This document shows positions 6,925 through 15,675 of a DNA stretch of 64,000 nucleotides, in pieces; positions within the stretch are counted from its first letter, which is position 1, and every line of letters starts with the position of its first letter. The notes beneath the pieces were generated by a model. That model had not been told where the DNA came from, made no database searches, and saw only the letters and a program-made list of their open reading frames with translations. Where the stretch lies: assembly GCF_001969855.1 (NCBI RefSeq), contig NZ_MRBL01000020.1:78305-142304 (forward strand), written 5' to 3'. The position numbers and the translations under genes were made by a program. The stretch comes from Bacillus haynesii. GTDB lineage: Bacteria > Bacillota > Bacilli > Bacillales > Bacillaceae.

Positions 6925-7579
6925 AAAATTCTCTTTTATGATAAAAGCTCAGCGATATCGCATATGAAACAGAGATCATCACGAGCAGTACACCAACCAA
7001 AAGGATGAATGTACCCGCATTTGACATTTCGCTCAGAAAAGCCGTTAATTTTTGGCTCAATGCAAGGTTCTCCTCCGCATCTATAAATTTAAAAAAGGCA
7101 GTCCCTCCAAATATAATGACGAAAAATATAATGATATTCGCCATTTTGGACTTCAAATAGCCGTACTTAAAAATCAGCGGAAATGAGATCGAGCTAAATA
7201 AAGTGACTGCCACTACAGCACCCATGGCTCCTGAAAATGTCAATGGGAAATCAAGCGGCAAGTGCAGCAATTGTCCGAGCGCATTAATCAAAGTATAGAA
7301 GAGAATGGCATAAGCCGTATAGACATAAACCGATACATATTTCGATAAAACGATGATGCTTCTTTTAATAGGCAAGCTGATCAGGATTTTATCACTGTTG
7401 TTTTTGTCTTCTAAGGAGCTTGCGCCTAATGCCAGCTGATACGTGACAGCCAAAACCGCGACTGTATATCCGACAAGCTCAAGCTGCGACAATGTAAAAG
7501 TGAAAAAAATCATCAATAACAGCGATAGTTTCATTGCCCTTTTCTGCATTAAAATATCCTTTTTAATAAGATGATACAT
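6923..7579 (-). CDS. ABC-2 type transporter permease
   Basis: The product is about 218 residues, starting at the ATG at 7579, which has AGGAG eight bases upstream. The frame overlaps the end of the ATPase gene by 17 bases. It has six predicted membrane helices, a basic N-terminus (MYHLIKKDILMQKRAM) and the layout of the ABC2_membrane_5 family common in Gram-positive regulator-ATPase-permease operons. It should form the membrane half of an exporter with the ATPase at 7563-8441. The substrate is unknown; related systems are linked to cell-envelope stress or peptide antibiotics, which is inference here. It is the last gene of its operon. Confidence 0.8.
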   Translation of the reverse strand: MYHLIKKDILMQKRAMKLSLLLMIFFTFTLSQLELVGYTVAVLAVTYQLALGASSLEDKNNSDKILISLPIKRSIIVLSKYVSVYVYTAYAILFYTLINALGQLLHLPLDFPLTFSGAMGAVVAVTLFSSISFPLIFKYGYLKSKMANIIIFFVIIFGGTAFFKFIDAEENLALSQKLTAFLSEMSNAGTFILLVGVLLVMISVSYAISLSFYHKREF

Positions 7580-8441
7580 GTTGATCACTCCTGCCGGTAG
7601 AAAATACTAGAATATCTTCCAAAGTCGGTTTTTCTATCATGACGGAATCCCCAAAATGCTGAACGACTTCCCGCTTATCTCTGGAGAGCGCTTCAAAACC
7701 ATAGCGGTTTTTCTTGATGCCGATTAAGGCGTCTTCGTTCCCTTTGCGCAGCGTATCAAGGTCTCCTTTCACAATGCAGTACTCCTCCAACAGCTCATCC
7801 TTTGTCTTGCTCAGCACGAGCCGGCCGTTATGAATGAAAGTGATATAGTCCGCTACTTTTTCTAAATCAGAGGTAATATGCGTCGAAAAGAAAATCGACT
7901 TGTTTTCGTCCTGCAGCAATGTTTGCAGCACGTCAAGGAGCTCGGACCTGACAAGGGGATCGAGTCCTGATGTCGGTTCATCCATGATCAATAATTCGGC
8001 ATGATGGGATAGCGCGACCGCCAGTGAGAATTTCATCTTCATCCCTTTTGACAAGTTTTTGATCTGTTTGTTTAAAGGGAGCTGGAAGTCTTTTGCGTAG
8101 CGCTGAAAAACAGCCTCGTCCCACTTTTTGTAAAACGGTCTGATGATTCCTTTCATTTCGTTTGGCGTCAGTTCTTCGTAAAAATAATTTTCATCGTATA
8201 CAAAGCCGATTTTCTGTTTGATTTCGATATTGTGTTTTTCATTGTCGAGACCGAAAATGCTGATGTCTCCTTCATCTTTTTTGATCAGGTTCATGATCAG
8301 CTTGATGGTCGTGCTTTTTCCGGCTCCGTTCGGGCCGATAAAACCCATAATATACCCTTTTTCAAGCGAGAAGTTGATGTTTTCTAAAGAGAAATCTTGA
8401 TAATGTTTTGTTACATTTTTTAATTCCAGTATGCTGGTCAC
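7563..8441 (-). CDS. ABC transporter ATP-binding protein (YtrB-like)
   Basis: This is a single nucleotide-binding domain of about 292 residues. Walker A is GPNGAGKST, the signature is LSKGMKMK (in place of LSGGQ), Walker B is LLIMDEPTSGLDP, and the H-loop is STHIT. The signature variant is common in ABC-2 exporters. The GTG at 8441 is the likely start, since GAGGAG at the end of the regulator gene lies eight bases upstream; a GTG three codons earlier is too close. It begins two bases after the GntR gene stops and overlaps the permease, so the three genes are translationally coupled. It would power export by the downstream permease. Confidence 0.85.
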   Translation of the reverse strand: MTSILELKNVTKHYQDFSLENINFSLEKGYIMGFIGPNGAGKSTTIKLIMNLIKKDEGDISIFGLDNEKHNIEIKQKIGFVYDENYFYEELTPNEMKGIIRPFYKKWDEAVFQRYAKDFQLPLNKQIKNLSKGMKMKFSLAVALSHHAELLIMDEPTSGLDPLVRSELLDVLQTLLQDENKSIFFSTHITSDLEKVADYITFIHNGRLVLSKTKDELLEEYCIVKGDLDTLRKGNEDALIGIKKNRYGFEALSRDKREVVQHFGDSVMIEKPTLEDILVFSTGRSDQHVSSY

Positions 8442-8443
8442 TT

Positions 8444-8818
8444 TTACCACTCCTCATAAACCAGTTTGAGCATCTCTTGGAGTTCCTCGTATGTTAAGCC
8501 GATTTGTTTCGCTTCAGTGACGGCTTCTGCTATGTGTTCTTCGATCAATTTGACTTTTGTTTCTCTCAGCATGTCTTTGTTGATGGCTGCGACATATGAG
8601 CCCTTTCCCGCAACTGTGACGATAAACCCTTCTCTCTCCAGCTCGTCATAGGCTCTTTTTGTTGTAATCACGCTGATTTTAAGCTCTTTGGCCAGGTTTC
8701 TGATCGATGGGAGCGCCTCTGACTCCGAGAGTTCTCCCTTGACGATTTGCTCTTTTAATTGGTTGACGATCTGCAAATAAATCGGTTCATCAGATGAATT
8801 TGAAATGATGATATTCAA
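8444..8818 (-). CDS. GntR-family regulator, YtrA subfamily
   Basis: The 124-residue protein has a winged helix at residues 10-75 (PIYLQIVNQLKEQIVKG; LPSIRNLAKELKISVIT; GFIVTVAGKGSYVA), then only a short helical tail. That is the YtrA layout, which lacks a large effector domain. It starts at TTG with GAGGGA nine bases upstream. It is the first gene of a regulator-ATPase-permease operon and very likely represses it through the inverted repeat at 8839-8875. In B. subtilis, YtrA represses an ABC operon that is induced by cell-wall antibiotics. The inducer here is unknown. Confidence 0.85.
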   Translation of the reverse strand: MNIIISNSSDEPIYLQIVNQLKEQIVKGELSESEALPSIRNLAKELKISVITTKRAYDELEREGFIVTVAGKGSYVAAINKDMLRETKVKLIEEHIAEAVTEAKQIGLTYEELQEMLKLVYEEW

Positions 8819-8838
8819 AGCATGACATCCCTCTATTC

Positions 8839-8875
8839 GTTATAACTGTATATACACAATATAAACAGTTATAAC
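8839..8875 (-). promoter_or_regulatory. operator of the YtrA-like regulator
   Basis: GTTATAACTG (8839-8848) and CAGTTATAAC (8866-8875) are a perfect ten-base inverted repeat with a 17-base AT-rich centre. It begins 20 bases upstream of the GntR start codon, a position where binding would block transcription of the operon. Confidence 0.75.
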
Positions 8876-9056
8876 ACCTTTGTCAAACAATAACAAAACA
8901 ATGCATATCAATTGCAATGTTTTGTATTACGTGGCAGAAGAAAACCTCCTGTTTCCTGCACGGCGGTAGAGATTCGATAATATTGAAGAAATAAGGAAGC
9001 AGATCATCCAACAATGTTGTTTATCATTTTTCCTGTAAAAAGGAAAAGTTGAATGA

Positions 9057-9101
9057 ATAAATCCCAATTTCTCAATGTGACACAGAGAAATTGGGATTTT
9101 T
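9057..9101. terminator. bidirectional-looking terminator after the hexuronate operon
   Basis: AATCCCAATTTCTC and GAGAAATTGGGATT form a 14-pair perfect stem. T-rich sequence follows on the plus strand (TTTTTAT) and more weakly on the minus strand (TTTATTC). It lies about 40 bases beyond the uxuB stop. The rest of 8876-9056 shows no gene. Confidence 0.75.
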
Positions 9102-9142
9102 ATCAGTGTTGAAAATCAGCTTTTTGGAGTAAATCCTCTTAG

Positions 9143-9994
9143 TTATACTCCAGAATAGGCGGAGAATCCTCCATCGACCGGTATGATGGTTCCAGTGACA
9201 AATCGCGAGGCTTTATCGCTTACCAACCATAATAACGTTCCGATTAGATCTTCCGGAACCCCAAATCTATCCAACGGCGTCTGGTTGATAATTTTTTGTG
9301 CTCGCTCCGTATATGTTCCGTCTTCATTGAGCAATAGGCTCCTATTTTGGGCGGTAAGAAAAAAGCCTGGGGCAATGGCATTGACACGAATTCCGACTTT
9401 TGACATATGCACAGCAAGCCATTGGGTAAAGTTACTGACGGCCGCTTTTGCACCGCTGTAGGCGGGAATTTTCGTCAGCGGCGTATAGGCGTTCATGGAT
9501 GAGATGTTAACGATCACATTTCCGTCGTGATCAGCCATGTCTTTTGCAAATACTTGAGTGGTTAACAGTGTGCCAAGAAAGTTTACATCAAATACAGACC
9601 TTACACCCTCTATTTCTAAATCAAAAAACGTAGTCAATTCTTTAGTATTCAAGTCTTTTTTATATAAATATTCTTTATCTGTTGTTCCCATTGGATGATT
9701 GCCGCCTGCACCGTTAATGAGGATATTGCATCTGCCGAATGTTCTGTTAATGAGTTGTTTCGCTTGTTCAAGGCTTTGTTTATCAAGGACGTTTGCTGTA
9801 ACGGCAAGTGCTTCGCCTCCGTTTTCTTGGATATCTCTCGCTACTCTGTCTGCCGATTCAGCTCTTCGGCTGACTACTGCTACTTTTGCACCGCATTGAG
9901 CTAATGCTTTAGCGAAACCGCTGCATAAGATGCCGCTTCCACCTGTCACTACAGCCACCTTATCTTTCAAGTTGACATGAAAAGGAATCTGCAC
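9143..9994 (-). CDS. uxuB: D-mannonate oxidoreductase (fructuronate reductase), SDR family
   Basis: This is a short-chain dehydrogenase of about 283 residues that interconverts D-fructuronate and D-mannonate with NAD(H). After VNLKDKVAVVTGGSGILCSG (Rossmann start) come NGAGGNHP, NISSMNAYTP (catalytic Ser), YSGAKAA (Tyr and Lys) and the end PVDGGFSAYSGV, all typical of the B. subtilis YjmF/UxuB type. The GTG at 9994 has ACGAGGG six bases upstream. An ATG at 10015 and a TTG at 10048 are alternatives that would overlap or abut uxuA. It is the last gene of the hexuronate operon, after uxuA. Confidence 0.85.
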   Translation of the reverse strand: MQIPFHVNLKDKVAVVTGGSGILCSGFAKALAQCGAKVAVVSRRAESADRVARDIQENGGEALAVTANVLDKQSLEQAKQLINRTFGRCNILINGAGGNHPMGTTDKEYLYKKDLNTKELTTFFDLEIEGVRSVFDVNFLGTLLTTQVFAKDMADHDGNVIVNISSMNAYTPLTKIPAYSGAKAAVSNFTQWLAVHMSKVGIRVNAIAPGFFLTAQNRSLLLNEDGTYTERAQKIINQTPLDRFGVPEDLIGTLLWLVSDKASRFVTGTIIPVDGGFSAYSGV

Positions 9995-10031
9995 ATTTAT
10001 CCCTCGTCTCTGCATTTTAGTTAGTGCTTGT

Positions 10032-11102
10032 TCATTTATTGCATTCAAAGGCTATCCGCTTCTTTTCTTTCGTCAATGTTTCCCACATTCCATTTAAATA
10101 CACTGCACCAAGCGCCCGGTCATATAAACCATAACCCGGTTTTCCGGTCTCTCCCCAAATCATCCTTCCATGATCCGGTCTGGCTGGTCCGGCAAAATCT
10201 ATATCTCTTAATGCTCTTACGATTTCATACATATCTAAAGAACCGTCTTCTGAACGGTGGGAGGATTCTTGAAATGACTTTTCCCCGATGATCTTAATGT
10301 TTCTCAGGTGCACAAAGTTGACTTTTCCTTTTTTTCCGAAATAACGAATCAATTCCGGAATATCATTTGTTGACTTCACACCCAGTGACCCGCTGCATAA
10401 ACACAAACCGTTAAAGGAGCTGTCATAGAGATGAATCAATCGCTCCAAATTCTCTTTGTTCGTTATGATTCGAGGCAGTCCAAAGATAGGCCATGGCGGA
10501 TCATCCGGGTGAATCGCCATTTTGACTTGTTCATTTTCTGCCGCCGGTATAACCGCTTTAATAAAATACGAAAGATTTTCCCATAAATCCTCTTCCGTCA
10601 TGTGCTGATATTGTTGAAAAAGATTCTTTAGCTGTCCATCTTCATAGCTTGTGTCCCAACCGGGAAGTTTTAGTTCACCATGTAATGGATTCATTTGTCT
10701 AACTTTTTCTTCTTCATAAATTAATGCTGTAGAACCGTCTTCTAGTGCATAGTCTAAAGAAGAACGGGTCCAGTCAAAGACCGGCATGAAATTATAACAA
10801 ACGATTTTAACACCCGCTTTTGCCAAGTTGCGTATCGTCGTTTTATAGTTTTCAATATATTGATCTCTTGTCGGAAGACCTAATTTAATATCTTCATGGA
10901 CAGGTACACTTTCAATGACACTTAACGATAAACCATGATTTTCAATTTTTTCTTTTAACTCTACAATTTTCTCATAAGGCCATGCTTCCCCTACAGGAAT
11001 ATCATAAATGGCCGAAACAATTCCAGTAACGCCGGGAATTTGGCGAATATACTCTAATGTGACCGGGTCGCTGTCTCCATACCATCGAAACGTCATTTTC
11101 AT
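10032..11102 (-). CDS. uxuA: mannonate dehydratase
   Basis: The enzyme converts D-mannonate to 2-keto-3-deoxy-D-gluconate. The product is about 356 residues, close to the usual family length. Family features include [20 protein letters not shown] at the start, [33 protein letters not shown] (metal-binding His region), CLCSGSLGV and the C-terminal [10 protein letters not shown]. The ATG at 11102 has AGAGGATGG upstream; the frame extends 12 codons further without a site. It lies between the GH31 gene and uxuB, overlapping or abutting the latter. Uronate isomerase, KDG kinase and KDG aldolase are not in this window. Confidence 0.92.
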   Translation of the reverse strand: MKMTFRWYGDSDPVTLEYIRQIPGVTGIVSAIYDIPVGEAWPYEKIVELKEKIENHGLSLSVIESVPVHEDIKLGLPTRDQYIENYKTTIRNLAKAGVKIVCYNFMPVFDWTRSSLDYALEDGSTALIYEEEKVRQMNPLHGELKLPGWDTSYEDGQLKNLFQQYQHMTEEDLWENLSYFIKAVIPAAENEQVKMAIHPDDPPWPIFGLPRIITNKENLERLIHLYDSSFNGLCLCSGSLGVKSTNDIPELIRYFGKKGKVNFVHLRNIKIIGEKSFQESSHRSEDGSLDMYEIVRALRDIDFAGPARPDHGRMIWGETGKPGYGLYDRALGAVYLNGMWETLTKEKKRIAFECNK

Positions 11103-11347
11103 GGTTCTTCCATCCTCTTCCCTCTTATTAATTAACATTCGATATCATCATTTCGCATGACAATAACAATATATTGGAGCGATTTTTTTCAAAAGAATTT
11201 GCCGATTAGTATCCGCTTACATAAATTTTCATGATCATGATTCATGTATCGTGCTCGATGACAAAATTCAGCTGGCCGGGATGTGACCGCGGACAAAGAT
11301 TCCTGCTCGAATTAATGGAAACATCATCATCATGTGGCCTTAATCTT

Positions 11348-13756
11348 TTAATCACACGGCAAACTGTAAGAAAACGCTCCGTTCTTGCTTTCCAGTTCTG
11401 TGCCATTTACGATCAGTTTTCTCTTTTCTCCATTTGGTACGTGAAAAGTGAGTTGATCATACGATAACTCGTATGTTCCTTCCTTTTGTATTGAAAGTTT
11501 GATCCCGTCTTCTGTTGTCTCCATATCGACATGTATAAAGGCAAATGTATGAGTATATTCATTTGTTAACCCATCATCTTCATACAAACGATAAGTCGAT
11601 TTTCCTTTTCCTTTGAATGGGAATAACAAAAATCCTCTTTCATCTTGGTTCTTTGTTTGGAATGTCACTTTTGCATCATTTACCGGAACGATCGCTCCCG
11701 CTTTCGCTAATAGCGGAGTATAATGTAATGGTGCCGGCAGAACGACTGTCTTCCCTCCTTCATACCATGTTCCCGTATGGAAATCATACCAGCCTTTTTC
11801 ATGGTTCGGTAAATATACCTCCCGCTCCGTCATTCCTTTTTCGACGACAGATGCAACCAGCAAAGATTCACCAAGTATAAATTCATCGTTCTCTTCAAAT
11901 GTTTTCTCATCATGTTCAAAATCATAAAATGTCGGTCGAATGATCGGCTGATAATGTTTGTGCGCCTCATATAGCGCGGTGTAAATGTAAGGGATGATCT
12001 TATGTCTAAACTTAATGAGTTCACGGATTTCATCGATTGTTTCAGGAAACATCCATGGTTCATTAACTGTCCCGTCATCGTTCCACGAATGAATGGTAAA
12101 TCTCGGATGCATGATGCCGTTTTGAATCCATCTTACGAATAGCTCCGGTTCAGGGGCCAGTCCTGAAAATCCGCCGACATCATGGCCGAAATTGTAAATG
12201 CCTGATAAACTTAAACCGATGCCAGTTTTAATATTAAATTTTAATGTTTTCCAGCTTGTTCGGTTGTCACCGGTCCAGGTTTGTGCATAACGGTGCATGC
12301 CGGGACAGCCGGATCTTGAGATCAGGTACGGGCGTAATTCCGGGTTGTATTCTAGCTGCGCTTCGAAAGACGCTTTCATCATCAAAAGCGGGTGAAGCGC
12401 GCGGATCAGTTCAAATTCCACTTCTTTGCCGAAGCCGTGACACTTGGCATTTTGACTCCATATTTCAAATTCGTTATTATCGTTCCAAGTTGAATCAATT
12501 CCGTATTCAAGCAGCTTTTTTGTTACTTGAGCCTTCCACCAGTCGAACGTTTGGCGCTTCGTGAAATCTAAATAAGCCCCGATATCATCCCAAAATTGGG
12601 CCATTTCCGGTTTTTGTGTTTCTCTGTTTACAATGAACATGTCTTTTTCTTGTAGTTCATCAAAGTACGGATGATCCTTTAGCAAACACGGTTTAATGTT
12701 GGCGCATAAACGGACGCCCTTCTCATGGAAGTGTTGCACCATCTCTTTTGGAGCAGGAATTTTGATCTCATCCCAGTTAAAGACATAACGTTTATCACCG
12801 ATAGATGTGTATCCTGACGATAACTGAAACGAATCGCATAACATATCATGTTCTTCACAAAGACGAACGAAATTTTTTAATTGTTCTTGTGCATTTGGAG
12901 CATCGGTATAGCTCATCGTAGAGCCTGAATAGCCCAGGCTCCATTTTGGCGGCAAGATCGTTTTGCCTGTCAGCCAAGAGAATGTTTCGACTACATCTTT
13001 TATTTTCGGACCGGCTATGAAGTAGTAGTCTAAATCCCCCTTTTCGGCCTGATAATAGCGGTACAGTCCATGATAGTTATCAAGCTCTGAACCCATATCA
13101 AAAATGGAAGCTGATAGATTATCATAGAACATTCCATAGGAGATGCCTGTTTTCTTATGACGTGTAATATAAAATGGGATATGTTTGTATAGCGGATCTG
13201 ACCACTCTGCGTCGTACCCCATCGCATCGATATTTAACATCCGGTAGCGTTTCCCGTGTTTATCGACGTTTCCCGTTTTCTCGCCAAATCCAAAATATTG
13301 TTCCTGGACATCGCGTTGTAAATAATGGTATACGCCCTTTCCAAAAGCCCCTTCAAAATTATACCCTTGTGTTTGCCGATCGTTTGCAACATTGATCCAT
13401 TCAGAACCATTGTGATAAAACCAGCTGATTCTAAAGCCGTTCAATTGAACATGAAGCTTGACCTTGCCGGTTTTCACGATAAAAACATCTTTGACTTGCT
13501 GGCATTCGTATTGAGGCAATGTAAATCCGCTCATGTCTAAACGATGGCGTCCCTCCCATGGCACATCGATCTGTCCAGGCGCGACACTCCACGTTTTTTC
13601 AAGCGTTAACGCTTCTCCCTCCGTCAGCAAAATCCGAATTATATCTTCTTCAAGAATGAATATTTTCGCATGTGCATGACCGTCATTCAAATGAAAATCC
13701 AGCACATTATTCTCTTCTTTCATAAATGTAAACATATAGGTTTCTTTAATTGACAT
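11348..13756 (-). CDS. GH31 family glycoside hydrolase, predicted cytoplasmic
   Basis: This is an 802-residue alpha-glycosidase with a beta-rich N-terminal domain, a TIM barrel and C-terminal beta domains. The GH31 nucleophile is Asp426 (GIDSTWNDNNEF, replacing the common WNDMNE) and the acid/base is Asp497 (TWTGDNRTSW). Barrel landmarks include LPPKWSLGYSGSTMSYTDAP and DSFQLSSGYTS. The ATG at 13756 has AGGAGG eight bases upstream. There is no signal peptide, so it should act on sugar already imported by the TRAP transporter encoded just upstream. With uxuA/uxuB downstream, a uronate-containing alpha-linked disaccharide is a reasonable substrate guess, but GH31 also includes glucosidases, xylosidases and sulfoquinovosidases. 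Confidence 0.88.
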   Translation of the reverse strand: MSIKETYMFTFMKEENNVLDFHLNDGHAHAKIFILEEDIIRILLTEGEALTLEKTWSVAPGQIDVPWEGRHRLDMSGFTLPQYECQQVKDVFIVKTGKVKLHVQLNGFRISWFYHNGSEWINVANDRQTQGYNFEGAFGKGVYHYLQRDVQEQYFGFGEKTGNVDKHGKRYRMLNIDAMGYDAEWSDPLYKHIPFYITRHKKTGISYGMFYDNLSASIFDMGSELDNYHGLYRYYQAEKGDLDYYFIAGPKIKDVVETFSWLTGKTILPPKWSLGYSGSTMSYTDAPNAQEQLKNFVRLCEEHDMLCDSFQLSSGYTSIGDKRYVFNWDEIKIPAPKEMVQHFHEKGVRLCANIKPCLLKDHPYFDELQEKDMFIVNRETQKPEMAQFWDDIGAYLDFTKRQTFDWWKAQVTKKLLEYGIDSTWNDNNEFEIWSQNAKCHGFGKEVEFELIRALHPLLMMKASFEAQLEYNPELRPYLISRSGCPGMHRYAQTWTGDNRTSWKTLKFNIKTGIGLSLSGIYNFGHDVGGFSGLAPEPELFVRWIQNGIMHPRFTIHSWNDDGTVNEPWMFPETIDEIRELIKFRHKIIPYIYTALYEAHKHYQPIIRPTFYDFEHDEKTFEENDEFILGESLLVASVVEKGMTEREVYLPNHEKGWYDFHTGTWYEGGKTVVLPAPLHYTPLLAKAGAIVPVNDAKVTFQTKNQDERGFLLFPFKGKGKSTYRLYEDDGLTNEYTHTFAFIHVDMETTEDGIKLSIQKEGTYELSYDQLTFHVPNGEKRKLIVNGTELESKNGAFSYSLPCD

Positions 13757-13775
13757 TAAATAGACGCCTCCTGTC

Positions 13776-15071
13776 TTAAAGTCCAAATAATTGAGGCAGC
13801 ATTAAGCTGATTTGTGGAATGTAGGTAACAATTAAAAGGACGATCATGATCGCAGCATAAAATGGCAGAATCGGTTTAACCACTCGTTCAATATCAACTT
13901 TACCTATGCTGCATCCCACAAACAGAGCACTTCCTACAGGAGGAGTGATATTGCCGATACAAAGGTTAAATACGATCATAATTCCAAAATGCACGGGATC
14001 CATGCCAAAGCTTTCAACAATTGGCAGAAAGATTGGAGTGAAAATTAGTACAGCCGGAGTGATGTCCATAAATGTACCGATTATTAATAAGATGATATTC
14101 ATCATCAGCAGGATCAAAATTGGGTTATCTGTAATCCCTAAAATTCCATTGCTGATTGCCGTCGGTATGCCTGTAAACGCCATGACCAATGACAGCATCG
14201 TTGAGGTCCCAACCAAAAACATAATAACGGCTGTGATTTCTACCGTTTCCAGCAGCATTTTGGGGAGCTGTTTCCATTTCAATGTCCTATAAAAGTGCGA
14301 TAACAATAAGGAATAAGCCACCGCTATTGCCGCTCCTTCAGTTGCTGTAAAAACACCGGCGATAATACCCCCGATTACGATTACAATGAGCAACAGGCTT
14401 GGAATCGCATCGAGAAGCACTTTAAAACCTTGACTAATTGTAATCTTTGGCGCAACAGGGTACTTTTTCTTTTTTGCAATCATACAGGCGACAACCATCG
14501 TAGCCAGCCCCCACAAGATTCCGGGTAAATAGCCCGCCATAAATAAAGCGGCGACAGATGTTCCGCCGCTGACTAGTGAGAAAATGATCAAAAGACCGCT
14601 AGGCGGGATAAGCAAACCAGTTGGTGCTGAAGCAATATTTACTGCGGCAGAGTAAGTCCGGTCATATCCTTCCTTTTCTTGCAGCGGCGACATGACCCCG
14701 CCGATTGCAGCAGCAGCAGCTACAGACGAACCGGAAATGGAACCGAATAACATGTTTCCGACAACATTTGTATGGGCCAGAGAACCGGGCAGCCTGCCGC
14801 TGATCAATTTTGCGAAGTTAATGAGCCGCATTGCAATACCGCCATTATTCATAATAATGCCTGATAAAATGAAGAACGGCACCGCTAATAAAGCAAAGCT
14901 GTCGATTCCAGTGACCATTTTTTGCGCCGAAGTGAAAATAGCAACATCAAAAGGAAAAATGGTAAGCATTGTTACAATGGACGCCGTCGCAATACTTACA
15001 GAAATCGGAACGCCGAGAAACAACAATATGAAGAATACTGCCGATAAAATGAGACCGGCTGCTATGGCCAT
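13776..15071 (-). CDS. TRAP transporter large membrane subunit (DctM-like)
   Basis: This 431-residue protein has about 12 hydrophobic segments and family signatures such as VPFFILSGIIMNNGGIA, GNMLFGSISGSSVAAAAAIGG and GNITPPVGSALFVGCSIGK. It is the ion-coupled translocation subunit of a tripartite ATP-independent periplasmic-type transporter. GAGGTG lies eight bases before the ATG. The order dctP-dctQ-dctM followed by GH31-uxuA-uxuB suggests import of a hexuronate or a uronate-containing sugar acid; the substrate is inferred from neighbours only. Confidence 0.9.
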   Translation of the reverse strand: MAIAAGLILSAVFFILLFLGVPISVSIATASIVTMLTIFPFDVAIFTSAQKMVTGIDSFALLAVPFFILSGIIMNNGGIAMRLINFAKLISGRLPGSLAHTNVVGNMLFGSISGSSVAAAAAIGGVMSPLQEKEGYDRTYSAAVNIASAPTGLLIPPSGLLIIFSLVSGGTSVAALFMAGYLPGILWGLATMVVACMIAKKKKYPVAPKITISQGFKVLLDAIPSLLLIVIVIGGIIAGVFTATEGAAIAVAYSLLLSHFYRTLKWKQLPKMLLETVEITAVIMFLVGTSTMLSLVMAFTGIPTAISNGILGITDNPILILLMMNIILLIIGTFMDITPAVLIFTPIFLPIVESFGMDPVHFGIMIVFNLCIGNITPPVGSALFVGCSIGKVDIERVVKPILPFYAAIMIVLLIVTYIPQISLMLPQLFGL

Positions 15072-15109
15072 ATCATTTCACCTCTTTTTTAGTTTTCAAA
15101 AAGCCTCAG

Positions 15110-15625
15110 TCACATCTTTGCTGCTTTTTTTACATCATCACCTGACTTTTGTTTTGAATTGAATTCATGTAAAGATTCATATAAACCGGCCAAGCTGTAT
15201 CCAATGATGAGTATGCCTGCAACAGGAAGTGATAGATAAACAAATCCCACCGGTATCCCTAATGCTGCTGAAGATTGCTCCATTGTGGTGATCACTGCTT
15301 TCGAACCTCCTAACACCAACACAATCAGAGCAAAAGCAATCAAAAGAATCTGAATGAAAGTATGAACGAAAACAGCTGCTTTTATTGGAAGTTTTCGAAC
15401 GATAAATTCAATCGCCAAGTGCTTTTTTTTCCAAAATGCATAGGCACCGCCCAACATAGAAATCCATATCAGTGAATAGCGTAAAAATTCTTCTGAAAAC
15501 GTACTAGGAGAATTTAGTATATATCGCGTAAATACTTGCCATATCGCAACCAAAACCATGATGGCCATTAGTGTGCAAGTCAAACATTCAATCGTTTTAT
15601 TCACTGCTTTTTTTAAAGTTAGCAT
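15110..15625 (-). CDS. TRAP transporter small membrane subunit (DctQ-like)
   Basis: The product is about 171 residues with four membrane helices and the typical DctQ features (VFTRYILNSPSTFSEEFLRYSLIWISMLGGAYAF, shown here as a region of about residues 28-62). GGGGGG lies seven bases before the ATG at 15625; the ATG two codons earlier is too close to it. It would bridge the binding protein and the DctM subunit. The gene lies between dctP and dctM in the hexuronate operon. Confidence 0.88.
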   Translation of the reverse strand: MLTLKKAVNKTIECLTCTLMAIMVLVAIWQVFTRYILNSPSTFSEEFLRYSLIWISMLGGAYAFWKKKHLAIEFIVRKLPIKAAVFVHTFIQILLIAFALIVLVLGGSKAVITTMEQSSAALGIPVGFVYLSLPVAGILIIGYSLAGLYESLHEFNSKQKSGDDVKKAAKM

Positions 15626-15675
15626 ATACATCCCCCCCTTATCGAAACATATTCGAGTCGCTCATTCATCCAGAG

